A stretch of DNA of 64,000 bases from an uncultured Hyphomicrobiales bacterium (GCA_903902915.1 CAIUWR010000045.1:124001-188000); one strand, 5' to 3'. Counted from the first letter of the stretch, positions 37,828-46,381 are shown. The notes: a model not told the origin generated them from the sequence alone. Numbers and translations are program-made.

Positions 37828-38130
37828 GTGCGCATCACGATGACCATTTTGGCGTTGACGGCCTGCGCCGCGCTGGCGGGCTGCGGCTTGCCCGCCACCC
37901 TGCGCTCCGCCTTTGACCAGCCGCTCAATGTCGGCTCCGCAGTTCAAACATCGCCGGGCAACTTCACCCTGACGGCGGACGACGTCAGCGCTCCTGTCGC
38001 AAATGGAGCCGCACTGCAACAGGCCGCAGCGACCTGCTCAAACATGGGACTGACGACGCGGACAACGTCCACATCGTCCAGCAGCAACGCGGGCAGAAAT
38101 TATTTCACCATCAATTTTCAATGCCAGTGA
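37828..38130 (+). CDS. Small putative lipoprotein
   Basis: 100 residues from a GTG at 37828 with GGGAG 6 bases upstream (an ATG four codons later is the alternative). A short signal ends in AALAGC, giving lipobox Cys19. The mature part is short, Ser/Thr-rich near the end (TTRTTSTSSSSN) and has two further cysteines (ATCSNM, NFQCQ). It follows the hypothetical gene by 26 bp and may share its transcript. Function unknown. Confidence 0.6.
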   Translation: MRITMTILALTACAALAGCGLPATLRSAFDQPLNVGSAVQTSPGNFTLTADDVSAPVANGAALQQAAATCSNMGLTTRTTSTSSSSNAGRNYFTINFQCQ

Positions 38131-38142
38131 CGCGACCTGTCG

Positions 38143-38658
38143 TCAGGCCGCCGCCCCACAGCACTTCTTGAACTTCTTGCCGGAGCCGCAGGGGCAAGGA
38201 TCATTGCGGCCGACCTGCGCGCCCTTGACCACCGTCTTGCCCTTGGGCTTGGCGCCTTCCACGAAATACCAGCGCTGGCCCGCCTCGTCGAAACGGAAGT
38301 TGGAGCGCTCGTAATGCGCCTCGCGCTTGCCCAGACGGCTGAAATGGGCGGTGAACTCCACGATGCCCGTCTTGTCGCCGGGCTTGCCGTCCACGGTCTC
38401 CACGATGTCGAGACCCAGCCAGTCGGATTCGCGCGACCAGGCTTCCAGCGAGCCGCGCTCCATGTCCGAACGCGCCTCGGGGGCGACCGTGTCGATCAGG
38501 TAGTCGATGGCGCCGACGGCGAAGGCCGAATAGCGGGCGCGCATGAGCGCCTCGGGGCTTGGCGCCTGGGCGCGGCCCTCGACATAGGACTGGCAGCACT
38601 CGGCGTAGGAGCGCTGGGCGGAGGCCGACTTGCGGCAGGGGCAGATGGTCATATCCAT
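38143..38658 (-). CDS. YchJ-family protein with SEC-C metal-binding motifs
   Basis: 171 residues of UPF0225. It has an N-terminal Cys-rich motif ([17 protein letters not shown]), a middle NTF2-like region ([20 protein letters not shown]) and a C-terminal SEC-C zinc motif ([17 protein letters not shown]). The SEC-C motif is the same as at the end of SecA; the family function is not known. Start at 38658. It is antisense-oriented between the small lipoprotein and ychF. Confidence 0.92.
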   Translation of the reverse strand: MDMTICPCRKSASAQRSYAECCQSYVEGRAQAPSPEALMRARYSAFAVGAIDYLIDTVAPEARSDMERGSLEAWSRESDWLGLDIVETVDGKPGDKTGIVEFTAHFSRLGKREAHYERSNFRFDEAGQRWYFVEGAKPKGKTVVKGAQVGRNDPCPCGSGKKFKKCCGAAA

Positions 38659-38798
38659 GCGCGCACATAGCCTGTAGCGGGGCGCGGGGGCAAGTGGGGC
38701 GCAGCGCAGAAGGCGGCAGGTCTTGCCTTTTCCCGCCCACGGCTCCATTACGGCCCCAACCGGCGCCTGGCGCCTCCTCCTTGATCTATGGATGCGTC

Positions 38799-39896
38799 AT
38801 GGGCTTCAAATGCGGCATTGTCGGCCTGCCGAACGTCGGCAAGTCCACCCTCTTCAACGCGCTGACCCAGACGGCGGCGGCGCAGGCGGCGAATTATCCA
38901 TTCTGCACCATCGAGCCCAATGTAGGCGACGTGGCGGTGCCGGATGTGCGCCTCGAGTCTCTGGCGCAGATCGCGGGCTCGAAAGAGATCATCCCGACCC
39001 GCCTCACCTTCGTGGACATCGCCGGGCTGGTGCGCGGCGCCTCGAAGGGCGAGGGCCTCGGCAACCAATTCCTGGCCAATATCCGCGAATGCGACGCCAT
39101 CGCCCATGTGGTGCGCTGCTTTGAAGATTCCGACATCACCCATGTGGAAGGCAAGATCGACCCCATCGGCGACATCGAGATCATCGAGACCGAGCTGATG
39201 CTGGCCGATCTGGAAAGCCTCGAAAAGCGCATCGTGCCGCTCGAAAAGAAGGCCAAGGGCGGCGACAAGGACGCCAAGGAGCTGTTCGACCTCATGTCGC
39301 GCTGCCTGATCCCCCTGCGCGAGGGCAAGCCCGCCCGAACCGCCGCCATCGCCGCCGACGAGCGCAAGGCCTTCGCGGGCCTCGGCCTGCTGTCGTCCAA
39401 GCCCGTGCTCTATGTCTGCAATGTGGAAGAGGGCGCCGCCGATCAGGGCAATGACTTCTCCAACAAGGTGAAGGCCCATGCGGCGTCAGAGGGCGCCGTG
39501 GGTGTCGTCGTCTCCGCCAAGATCGAGAGCGAGATCGCGGTTCTGCCGCTGGAAGACCAGAAGGATTATCTCGACGCCGTGGGCCTCGCCGAGCCCGGCC
39601 TCAACCGCGTCATCCGCGCTGGCTATGAGCTGCTGCATCTGGTGACCTATTTCACCGTCGGCCCGAAAGAAGCCCGCGCCTGGACCATCGAGAAGGGCAC
39701 GCGCGGCCCCGCCGCCGCTGGCGTCATCCACACGGATTTCGAAAAGGGCTTCATCCGCGCTGAAACCATCGCCTATGAGGATTATGTCGCGCACAAGGGC
39801 GAGACGGGGGCGCGTGAGGCCGGCAAGTTCCGGCTCGAAGGCAAGGACTATGTGGTGCAGGACGGCGACGTGCTGCATTTCCGCTTCGCCAACTGA
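38799..39896 (+). CDS. ychF: Redox-regulated ATPase YchF
   Basis: 365 residues, the usual family length. P-loop GLPNVGKSTLFNAL, G3 FVDIAGLVRGASKGEGLGNQ, a central coiled coil (LMLADLESLEKRIVPLEKK) and a C-terminal TGS domain (TYFTVGPKEARAWTI, EDYVAHKGETGAREAGKFRL). It is an OBG-like ATPase that binds ATP instead of GTP and associates with ribosomes. The ATG at 38799 replaces an upstream reading that runs antisense into ychJ. Confidence 0.97.
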   Translation: MGFKCGIVGLPNVGKSTLFNALTQTAAAQAANYPFCTIEPNVGDVAVPDVRLESLAQIAGSKEIIPTRLTFVDIAGLVRGASKGEGLGNQFLANIRECDAIAHVVRCFEDSDITHVEGKIDPIGDIEIIETELMLADLESLEKRIVPLEKKAKGGDKDAKELFDLMSRCLIPLREGKPARTAAIAADERKAFAGLGLLSSKPVLYVCNVEEGAADQGNDFSNKVKAHAASEGAVGVVVSAKIESEIAVLPLEDQKDYLDAVGLAEPGLNRVIRAGYELLHLVTYFTVGPKEARAWTIEKGTRGPAAAGVIHTDFEKGFIRAETIAYEDYVAHKGETGAREAGKFRLEGKDYVVQDGDVLHFRFAN

Positions 39897-39961
39897 CGCC
39901 CCGCTTCAAAAGCTGATCTGAATCAGGCATGGTCCTGCGCATCTTCGGAGGAAAAGCCCCA

Positions 39962-40924
39962 ATGCGCCGGTTCAATACCGCTCTTGCGACGCTCGCGTTG
40001 CTGATGCCTGCTCCCGCTCTGGCCCAGACCTGGCCGGATCATGCGATCCGCCTTGTCGTCCCCTTCCCTGCGGGCGGGCCGACCGACATCATCGCCCGCG
40101 TGGTCGGCCAGGCCATGGCCGAGGCGCTGGGCCAGCCTGTCGTGATCGACAATCGCGGCGGGGCTGGCGGGGTCACGGGGACCGATCAGGTCGCCCGCGC
40201 CGCGCCGGACGGCTACACGCTGGCGCTGACGAGCGCAGGCGCGCTGTCCATCTCCCCGTCCCTGCAACGCATGCCCTACAATTCGACGAAGGATCTCGCG
40301 CCGATCACGCTCGTGGCCAAGGTGCCGGAGCTGCTGGTGGTGCCTGCGACGTCGCCTTCGAAGACGCTGGAGGATTTCATCGCGGCGGCCAAGTCCAAAC
40401 CGGGCGCCTTCAACTTCGCCTCCACCGGCCCCGGCGGCATGCCGCATCTCTCCGCCGAACTGCTGAAGGCCATCGCGAAGATCGACATGGTGCATGTGCC
40501 CTATAGCGGCGCGGCGCCCGCCGTGACCGATTTGCTGGGCGCGCGCACGGACATGATGTTCGCCGACATCCCCGTGCTGTTGCCGCATGTGCAGGCGGGC
40601 AGCCTGCGGCCTCTGGCGGTCGGCAGCGCGCAGCGCGTGTCCATGCTGCCCGACGTGCCCACGACCGCCGAGATGGGCCTGCCTGCGGTGGAGGCTGAGA
40701 ACTGGTATGGAATCGTCGCCCCCGCCGCGACCCCGCCCGCCATCGTCGCGCGGCTCAACGCGACCATCGTCGCCGCTCTGGGCTCCCCGCAAGTGCGGGA
40801 AAAACTTGTCCCCATCGGCGCCGTCCTGGTTGGGAATTCGCCCGACGAATTCAGGGCTTACATCCTGTCGGAAGAGAAGAAATGGGCCGAGGTGGCGCAC
40901 GTCTCCGGCGCCAAACTGGAGTAG
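39962..40924 (+). CDS. Tripartite tricarboxylate transporter-type solute-binding protein (TctC/Bug family)
   Basis: 320 residues with a Sec signal (MRRFNTALATLALLMPAPAL, cleavage after LAQ). The mature start IRLVVPFPAGGPTDIIARVV and GYTLALTSAG, FNFASTGPGGMPHLSAELL are Bug-family hallmarks. These periplasmic proteins bind carboxylates for TctAB membrane subunits, which are not in the window. GGAGG precedes the ATG at 39962. Such orphan Bug proteins are abundant in some Proteobacteria. Ligand unknown. Confidence 0.92.
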   Translation: MRRFNTALATLALLMPAPALAQTWPDHAIRLVVPFPAGGPTDIIARVVGQAMAEALGQPVVIDNRGGAGGVTGTDQVARAAPDGYTLALTSAGALSISPSLQRMPYNSTKDLAPITLVAKVPELLVVPATSPSKTLEDFIAAAKSKPGAFNFASTGPGGMPHLSAELLKAIAKIDMVHVPYSGAAPAVTDLLGARTDMMFADIPVLLPHVQAGSLRPLAVGSAQRVSMLPDVPTTAEMGLPAVEAENWYGIVAPAATPPAIVARLNATIVAALGSPQVREKLVPIGAVLVGNSPDEFRAYILSEEKKWAEVAHVSGAKLE

Positions 40925-40975
40925 TCGTCCAAGTCCGAGGTTGACGAGCGGCCCCCAAGTCTGTTCCTTGCAGCG

Positions 40976-41563
40976 ATGGTCATGTCGATTTCCAGAACCA
41001 GTTCACGTTGGGCCCTTCCAAACCTCCTGACCTATGGTCGGGTGGTGGCGGTGCCCATCGTGGTCGGCCTGATGTTCTGGCCTGAAGAATCCTGGATGCG
41101 CTGGACGGCGCTGGGCATCTACGCCGTCGCCGCCATCACCGATTTCTTCGACGGCTATCTTGCGCGCATCTGGTCGCAGCAATCGGCCCTGGGCCGCATG
41201 CTGGACCCCATAGCCGACAAGCTGCTGGTCTCAGCCTGCCTCATGATGCTTGTCGCTAATCATGACATTACGGGTTTTTCAATCTGGGCGGCCATCGTGA
41301 TCCTGTGCCGCGAAATTCTGGTCTCGGGCATGCGCGAATTTCTGGCCGAGCTGCGGGTCGGCCTGCCGGTCTCCACCGTCGCCAAATGGAAGACGACGGT
41401 CCAGCTTCTGGCTCTGGGCTTTCTCATCGTTGGCCCTGCGGGCGAACAAGTGCTGCCCGGCAACATCATGATCGGCATGACCTTGCTCTGGATCGCCGCC
41501 ACCCTCACGCTCTACACCGGCTGGGACTATATGAAAGCCGGCATGAAATACGTCGAGGACTGA
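40976..41563 (+). CDS. pgsA: CDP-diacylglycerol-glycerol-3-phosphate 3-phosphatidyltransferase
   Basis: 195 residues, polytopic. The CDP-alcohol phosphotransferase motif spans FFDGYLARIWSQQSALG and RMLDPIADKL, with all the metal-binding Asp. It makes phosphatidylglycerol phosphate, the step to phosphatidylglycerol, which is also the lipid donor for Lgt. moaD follows after 2 bp and moaE after one more base, so the three form one operon. Confidence 0.94.
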   Translation: MVMSISRTSSRWALPNLLTYGRVVAVPIVVGLMFWPEESWMRWTALGIYAVAAITDFFDGYLARIWSQQSALGRMLDPIADKLLVSACLMMLVANHDITGFSIWAAIVILCREILVSGMREFLAELRVGLPVSTVAKWKTTVQLLALGFLIVGPAGEQVLPGNIMIGMTLLWIAATLTLYTGWDYMKAGMKYVED

Positions 41564-41565
41564 GC

Positions 41566-41817
41566 ATGAAAGCCATCTATTTCGCCTGGGTGCGCGAGCG
41601 CATCGGCAAGACCGAAGAAGACATTTCGCCCCCGGCGCAGGTGCGCACGGCGGGCGAGCTGATCGCGTGGCTTTCCGCGCAGGGCGAGGAATACGCCTAT
41701 GCTTTCGAGAATCCATCGGTGATCCGCGTGGCGCTGGACCGCGCCCATGTAAAACATGACGCCCCCTTGGGCGAAGCCCGCGAGGCCGCCTTCTTCCCGC
41801 CCATGACAGGGGGCTGA
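41566..41817 (+). CDS. moaD: Molybdopterin synthase small subunit MoaD
   Basis: 83 residues, beta-grasp fold, ending in FFPPMTGG. The C-terminal Gly-Gly becomes a thiocarboxylate that supplies sulfur to molybdopterin. Start 2 bp after the pgsA stop with GAGG nearby. Confidence 0.93.
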   Translation: MKAIYFAWVRERIGKTEEDISPPAQVRTAGELIAWLSAQGEEYAYAFENPSVIRVALDRAHVKHDAPLGEAREAAFFPPMTGG

Positions 41818-41818
41818 C

Positions 41819-42289
41819 GTGACGGCCCAAGTGATGCCTACTGTGCGCGTGCAGGCCGACGATTTCGACGCTGCGGCGGAAGCTGCGCTCTTGACGCAAG
41901 GGCGCACGGACATCGGCGCGGTCGTCACCTTCACCGGCCTTTGCCGCGACGAGGGCGGGCGGCTGGCGGCGCTGGAGCTGGAACATTACCCCGGCATGGC
42001 CGAAGAAGAGATCAGCCGCGTGGCCGCGCAGGCCTGCGCCCGCTGGCCCCTGCAAGGCGTCACCGCCATCCACCGCTTCGGCAAGATCGCTCCGGGCGCG
42101 CAGATCGTGCTGGTCGTCACCGCCTCCAGCCACCGCGTGGCGGCTTTCGAGGCGGCGACCTTTCTGATGGACTACCTGAAAACCCGCGCCCCCTTCTGGA
42201 AGAAGGAACACCACAAGAACGGCACGTCCGGGGAGTGGGTGGCCGCGACCGAGGCGGATGATGTCGCTGCGGGGCGGTGGGGAACTTGA
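41819..42289 (+). CDS. moaE: Molybdopterin synthase large subunit MoaE
   Basis: 156 residues from GTG with AGGGGG 5 bases upstream. GAVVTFTGLCRDEGG, LELEHYPGMAEEEI, HRFGKIAPG and the conserved Lys segment FWKKEHHKNGTSGEWV mark the catalytic subunit, which adds MoaD sulfur to precursor Z. The stop overlaps the left arm of the following gene's operator by one base. Confidence 0.95.
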   Translation: MTAQVMPTVRVQADDFDAAAEAALLTQGRTDIGAVVTFTGLCRDEGGRLAALELEHYPGMAEEEISRVAAQACARWPLQGVTAIHRFGKIAPGAQIVLVVTASSHRVAAFEAATFLMDYLKTRAPFWKKEHHKNGTSGEWVAATEADDVAAGRWGT

Positions 42290-42318
42290 ATTTCTGTACC
42301 AATTTAGGTACACAAATT
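42289..42318. promoter_or_regulatory. Operator of the Xre antitoxin-like gene
   Basis: TGTACC (42295-42300) and GGTACA (42307-42312) are perfect inverted halves with a 6-base AT-rich spacer; extended to 12 bases each side there is one mismatch. The palindrome falls between TTGAAT (42286-42291) and TACACA (42309-42314), which have 17 bases between them and could be the -35 and -10. Such a site suits autorepression by the gene product. Confidence 0.6.
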
Positions 42319-42332
42319 CAGGAGACACCACC

Positions 42333-42614
42333 ATGGCCAACGCCCGCATCGGCTCCCCCTTCGACGACTTCCTCAAGGAGGAAGGCATTTATGAAGAGGT
42401 CAGCGCCCGCGCCATCAAGCGCGTGCTTGCGCGGCGGCTCGATGCGCTGATGGTCGAACAGAAGATCACGAAAGCCGAATTGGCGCGCCGCATGAAAACC
42501 AGCCGCGCGCAACTTGATCGGCTGCTGGACCCGCAAAACGAGTCCGTCACGCTCTCAACCCTCACCCGCGCCGCCCATGCGGTAGGGCGCCATCTGCGGG
42601 TGGAGCTGGTCTGA
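42333..42614 (+). CDS. Xre-family helix-turn-helix protein, antitoxin-like
   Basis: 93 residues. A dimerisation-like N-terminus (SARAIKRVLARRLDALMVEQ) leads to an HTH (KITKAELARRMKTSRAQLDRLL, then NESVTLSTLTRAAHAVGRHL), the pattern of HigA/RelB-type Xre antitoxins. AGGAG precedes the ATG at 42333. No toxin-like gene is next to it: moaE is upstream and ilvE converges downstream. It may be a solitary regulator left from a toxin-antitoxin pair or a host-adapted repressor. Confidence 0.8.
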   Translation: MANARIGSPFDDFLKEEGIYEEVSARAIKRVLARRLDALMVEQKITKAELARRMKTSRAQLDRLLDPQNESVTLSTLTRAAHAVGRHLRVELV

Positions 42615-42632
42615 GCGGGGTCAGCACCCCGC
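42615..42632. other. Hairpin after the Xre-like gene
   Basis: GCGGGGT-CAGC-ACCCCGC is a perfect 7-bp stem beginning right after the stop codon. No T-run follows on the plus strand, so intrinsic termination is doubtful. Confidence 0.4.
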
Positions 42633-42703
42633 ACAACTTATTGAAATAAAGCGTACTTCCCCCGAGGTGGAGGGGATCGGCGGGCGTTGCGCGCCTCATC
42701 CCC

Positions 42704-43576
42704 TCACTTGTTCACTTCCGCCGTATAATCTTCCATCAGCGTGCGCGAGATCTGGCCTGGCGTGAAGGTGTAGTCGCCGATGCCCGAGACCGGCGTCACT
42801 TCCGCGCCTGTGCCGCACAGGAAGCATTCCTCAAGCGAGGCCAGCTCATCGGGCATGATGCGGCGCTGCACGACTTCTATGCCCCGGCGCTTGGCCAGAT
42901 CAATGACCGTGCGGCGGGTGATGCCGTCGAGGAAGCAGTCGGCGATGGGCGTGTGGATGACGCCATCCTTGGTGAAGAACACATTGGCGCCCGTGCATTC
43001 GGCGACCCGGCCCTGCCAGTCGAGCATGAGCGCGTCGGCGAAGCCCCGACGCTCGGCGCGATGCTTGGAGATCGTGCAGATCATATAGAGACCGGCGGCC
43101 TTGGCGTGGCAGGGCGCGGTCATCGGATCGGGACGGCGATATTCGGCGATGTCGAGACGGATGCCGCGCATCTTCTCGTTCACATCGAACATGCTGGGCC
43201 AATCCCACACGGCGATGGCGACGTTGATGGTGGCGTTCTGGGCGGAGACCGCCATCATCTCGCTGCCGCGCCAGGCCACAGGGCGCACATAGCAGCTCTG
43301 GAAGCCGTTCTTTTCGACGACCAGCTGCTTTGCCGCGTCGAGTTCGGCGACGCTGTAGGGGATTTCGAAGTCGAGAACCTGCGCCGAGGCGCGGAAGCGC
43401 TCGGAATGTTCCGTGATCTTGAAGATCTTGCCGCCATAGGCGCGTTCGCCCTCGAACACGCTGCTGCCATAGTGAAGCCCATGGGAGAGCACATGCAGTT
43501 GCGCGTCCTTCCACGGCACGAGCGCGCCATTCATCCAGATGAAACCGTCGCGCTGGTCAAAGGGAAGAACTGACAT
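42704..43576 (-). CDS. ilvE: Branched-chain-amino-acid aminotransferase
   Basis: 290 residues. HVLSHGLHYGSSVFEGERAY at the N-terminus, PLP lysine in CHAKAAGLYM, and CGTGAEVTPVSGIGDYTF with the glycine loop identify class IV aminotransferase IlvE. It transfers amino groups between glutamate and the keto acids of Val, Leu and Ile. GAGGAGG 7 bases upstream fixes the ATG at 43576. It is divergent from the marR operon. Confidence 0.95.
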   Translation of the reverse strand: MSVLPFDQRDGFIWMNGALVPWKDAQLHVLSHGLHYGSSVFEGERAYGGKIFKITEHSERFRASAQVLDFEIPYSVAELDAAKQLVVEKNGFQSCYVRPVAWRGSEMMAVSAQNATINVAIAVWDWPSMFDVNEKMRGIRLDIAEYRRPDPMTAPCHAKAAGLYMICTISKHRAERRGFADALMLDWQGRVAECTGANVFFTKDGVIHTPIADCFLDGITRRTVIDLAKRRGIEVVQRRIMPDELASLEECFLCGTGAEVTPVSGIGDYTFTPGQISRTLMEDYTAEVNK

Positions 43577-43685
43577 GAATTTGCCTCCTCGGGGCGGCTT
43601 GCGGCAGGGGGCGGTTCGGGAAAGGCCGGAATTCCGCCCGTATTGATGACTTATCTGACCTTGACGACTAACAATCAACCTGAAA

Positions 43686-43706
43686 TATGTCAATATCACT
43701 GACATA
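43686..43706. promoter_or_regulatory. Probable MarR operator
   Basis: TATGTCA-N7-TGACATA is a perfect inverted repeat, 16 bases before the marR start and within the ilvE-marR divergent region. A TTGACG (43661-43666) 17-18 bases upstream of AATATG or ATATGT could be the -35, so the palindrome would cover the -10. This suits autorepression by the MarR-type protein. Confidence 0.55.
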
Positions 43707-43722
43707 AAGGTGGGTTTCCTCA

Positions 43723-44262
43723 ATGGTGTCAGCCGTGCAAAAAGCGGAACAGCGTCCGGCTCCGCCCACGGTCGAAGAGCCCGAACCCATGTTCGATCTG
43801 ATCGAACTGCTGTTTTTCGCCTATCGCGACTTTGTCGGCGATCCCGACCGTATGCTTGAGAACATCGGCTTTGGCCGCGCCCATCATCGGGTGCTTCATT
43901 TCGTCGATCGCCAACCCGGCCTCACCATCGCCGAATTGCTGGATATTCTGCGCATCACCAAGCAGAGCCTCAGCCGGGTGCTGAAGGAATTGCTCGACCA
44001 GAACTATGTGGAGCAGCGCGCAGGGGTGAGCGACCGTCGCCAGAGGCTGCTGTTTCCCACCCCGGAGGGGCGACGCCTCGCCCGCGACCTCGCGCGGTTG
44101 CAAACCGAGCGCTTCGCGCGTGCGCTGGCGGGACTGAGCCCCGGGGCGCGCCCGACGGCGATCGAGTTTCTGTTCGGCATGATTGATCCGGAGGAGCGCG
44201 AGAAGGTCGCGCAGCTCGTCTGGTCCGATGGAGCCCTCGCAGGACAAAGGACGACGCCGTGA
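43723..44262 (+). CDS. MarR-family transcriptional regulator
   Basis: 179 residues. A winged helix (FGRAHHRVLHFVDRQPGLTIAELLDILRITKQSLSRVLKELLD and the wing YVEQRAGVSDRRQRLLFPT) is flanked by dimerising helices. The stop TGA is fused with the next gene's ATG. The MarR-OmpR pair resembles PetP-PetR of Rhodobacter capsulatus, found beside petABC there; here petABC is 17 kb away. Divergent from ilvE, which it may also control. Confidence 0.88.
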   Translation: MVSAVQKAEQRPAPPTVEEPEPMFDLIELLFFAYRDFVGDPDRMLENIGFGRAHHRVLHFVDRQPGLTIAELLDILRITKQSLSRVLKELLDQNYVEQRAGVSDRRQRLLFPTPEGRRLARDLARLQTERFARALAGLSPGARPTAIEFLFGMIDPEEREKVAQLVWSDGALAGQRTTP

Positions 44263-45002
44263 TGGACAAGACCAGCCCAAGCGAAAGCTTCGCCCGCCGC
44301 GCCACGCCCGCCGACGACGCCGCCCATCTGCTGCTTGTCGACGATGATCGACGCATCCGCGCGCTGATGTCGCGCTATCTTGGCGCACAGGGCTACCGCG
44401 TCACCACCGCGCAGGACGCGGCCGAAGCGCGCAAACATATCGCCAGCTTCTCGTTCGACCTCCTCATTCTCGACGTCATGATGCCCGGCGAAAACGGTTT
44501 CGATCTGGCGGTGTCGCTGCGCAAGGAGTCGCAGGTGCCGATCATCATGCTCACCGCGCGTTCGGAGGCCGAGGACCGGGTGCGCGGCTTCGAGGCGGGC
44601 GCCGACGATTACCTCTCCAAGCCTTTCGAACCGAAAGAACTGTCGCTGCGCATCGCCTCCATCCTGCGCCGCACCTCCGCCCAGCCCCAGCCGGAGACGA
44701 GTTTCGTGCAGATGGTGCGCTTCGGCGATTTCATCTTCGATGTGGACCGCGCCGAACTGCGCCAGGGCGAGGAGATCCTCAAATTGACGGATCGCGAGCG
44801 CTACATGCTCAAGCTGCTGGCCCAGACGCCGGGCGAGCCTGTGTCCCGCGAGGCTCTGGCGGGCGATGTCGCGTCCGGCAACGAGCGCACCATCGACGTG
44901 CAGATGAACCGACTGCGCCGCAAGATCGAGCGCGACCCGGCCGACCCCGCCTTTCTCCAGACCGCGCGCGGCGCCGGCTACCGGCTGGTGGTGGATAGAT
45001 GA
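44262..45002 (+). CDS. OmpR-family response regulator (PetR-like)
   Basis: About 246 residues. Receiver domain (HLLLVDDDRRIRALMSRYL, phospho-Asp in LLILDVMMPGENG, Lys in YLSKPF) plus a C-terminal OmpR winged helix (LTDRERYMLKLLAQTPG, IDVQMNRLRRKIERDP, ARGAGYRLV). It starts with the A of the marR stop and overlaps the kinase start by 4 bp. It presumably receives phosphate from that kinase. Confidence 0.93.
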   Translation: MDKTSPSESFARRATPADDAAHLLLVDDDRRIRALMSRYLGAQGYRVTTAQDAAEARKHIASFSFDLLILDVMMPGENGFDLAVSLRKESQVPIIMLTARSEAEDRVRGFEAGADDYLSKPFEPKELSLRIASILRRTSAQPQPETSFVQMVRFGDFIFDVDRAELRQGEEILKLTDRERYMLKLLAQTPGEPVSREALAGDVASGNERTIDVQMNRLRRKIERDPADPAFLQTARGAGYRLVVDR

Positions 45003-46381
45003 GCGATCAGGCGCGCCTCGCGCATATTTTTCTCACCCTTCCACATTGGCGGGCGCGCTGGCGGGATTTCGCGCGTTGGGTCGCCGGGTTGATGCCCAAG
45101 GGCCTCTATGCCCGCTCCCTGCTGATCGTCATCCTGCCCATGGTGATCCTGCAATCGGTCGTCGCCTATTTTTTCATGGAGCGGCATTGGCAGACGGTCA
45201 CCTTCCGGCTTTCGGCTGGCGTGGTGCATGACATTGGCGCCGTGATTGATCTGTACAAGATCCTGCCCGATCAGCGCGACCGTTCGGATCTTCGCAGGAT
45301 CGCAGCCCAGCGGTTGCAGCTGGATGTGGACCTGTTGCCCAAACAGGACTTGCCGCCCACGCTCCCCAAGCCGTTTTTCTCCCTGCTCGACAGCGCCCTG
45401 TCGCGCGAACTCGCCCAGCAGATCAAGCGGCCTTTCTGGATCGACACCGTTGGCCGCTCCAGCCTCGTGGAAATACAGGTTCTGCTCGACGACGGCGTGC
45501 TGCGCGTCCTCACCCATCGAAACTCCGTCTATGCCTCCAATTCGCATATTTTCCTGATGTGGATGATCGGCGCCTCGCTGGTGCTGCTGGGCGTCGCCAT
45601 CGCCTTTCTGCGCAACCAGATCCGCCCCATCTTGCGGCTGGCCGCAGCGGCGGAGGATTTCGGCAAGGGGCGCGATCTGGACTTGCGCCCCCAGGGCGCG
45701 CGCGAGGTGCGGCAGGCCACCTTCGCCTTCTTTGAAATGAAGCGCCGCATCGAGCGCGCCATGGAGCAGCGCATCGCCATGCTCAATGGCGTGAGCCACG
45801 ATCTGCGCACCATCCTGACGCGCTTCAAACTCTCTCTCGCCCTTCTGGAGGAGGGGCCGGAGACGGAGGCGTTGATCAAGGACGTCGATGAGATGCAGCG
45901 GATGCTGGAGGCCTATCTGGCCTTCGCGCGCGGCGATGCGGGCGAGGCGGCGAGCCCCACCGACATCGGCGGCCTGCTGGAAGAGCTCAAGACCGACGCG
46001 GAGCGCCATGGCCATACCACCGAGATTCGCATCTCGGGCGAGCCGACCGTGACCGTGCGCGCGGACGCCTTCAAGCGCTGCCTGTTCAATCTGGTGAGCA
46101 ACGCCCAGCGCTACGGCGACAGCATCGTCATCGAGGCCGCCTGCGACCAGCGGTTTCTCACCGTCACTGTGGATGACGACGGGCCGGGCATCCCCCCGGA
46201 GCAACGGGAGGAGGTCTTCCGGCCCTTCTTCCGCCTCGACGAGGCGCGCAATCAGGACGAGGGCGGCACGGGGCTGGGTCTGGCCATCGCTCGTGACATC
46301 GCCCGTTCCCACGGCGGGGAAATCATCCTCTCCCAGAGCCCCATGGGTGGACTGCGGGCGAGCGTGCGCCTGCCGGTCTGA
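44999..46381 (+). CDS. EnvZ-like sensor histidine kinase
   Basis: 460 residues. Two membrane segments (LLIVILPMVILQSVVAYFF; IFLMWMIGASLVLLGVAIAF) bracket a periplasmic sensor of about 130 residues. A HAMP domain follows, the phosphorylated His is in GVSHDLRTILTRFKLSL, N-box LFNLVSNAQRYG, and G boxes DDDGPGIP and GGTGLGLAIARDIARSHGG. ATGA overlap with the regulator gene. The overall form is EnvZ/PhoR-like. Signal unknown. Confidence 0.93.
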   Translation: MSDQARLAHIFLTLPHWRARWRDFARWVAGLMPKGLYARSLLIVILPMVILQSVVAYFFMERHWQTVTFRLSAGVVHDIGAVIDLYKILPDQRDRSDLRRIAAQRLQLDVDLLPKQDLPPTLPKPFFSLLDSALSRELAQQIKRPFWIDTVGRSSLVEIQVLLDDGVLRVLTHRNSVYASNSHIFLMWMIGASLVLLGVAIAFLRNQIRPILRLAAAAEDFGKGRDLDLRPQGAREVRQATFAFFEMKRRIERAMEQRIAMLNGVSHDLRTILTRFKLSLALLEEGPETEALIKDVDEMQRMLEAYLAFARGDAGEAASPTDIGGLLEELKTDAERHGHTTEIRISGEPTVTVRADAFKRCLFNLVSNAQRYGDSIVIEAACDQRFLTVTVDDDGPGIPPEQREEVFRPFFRLDEARNQDEGGTGLGLAIARDIARSHGGEIILSQSPMGGLRASVRLPV

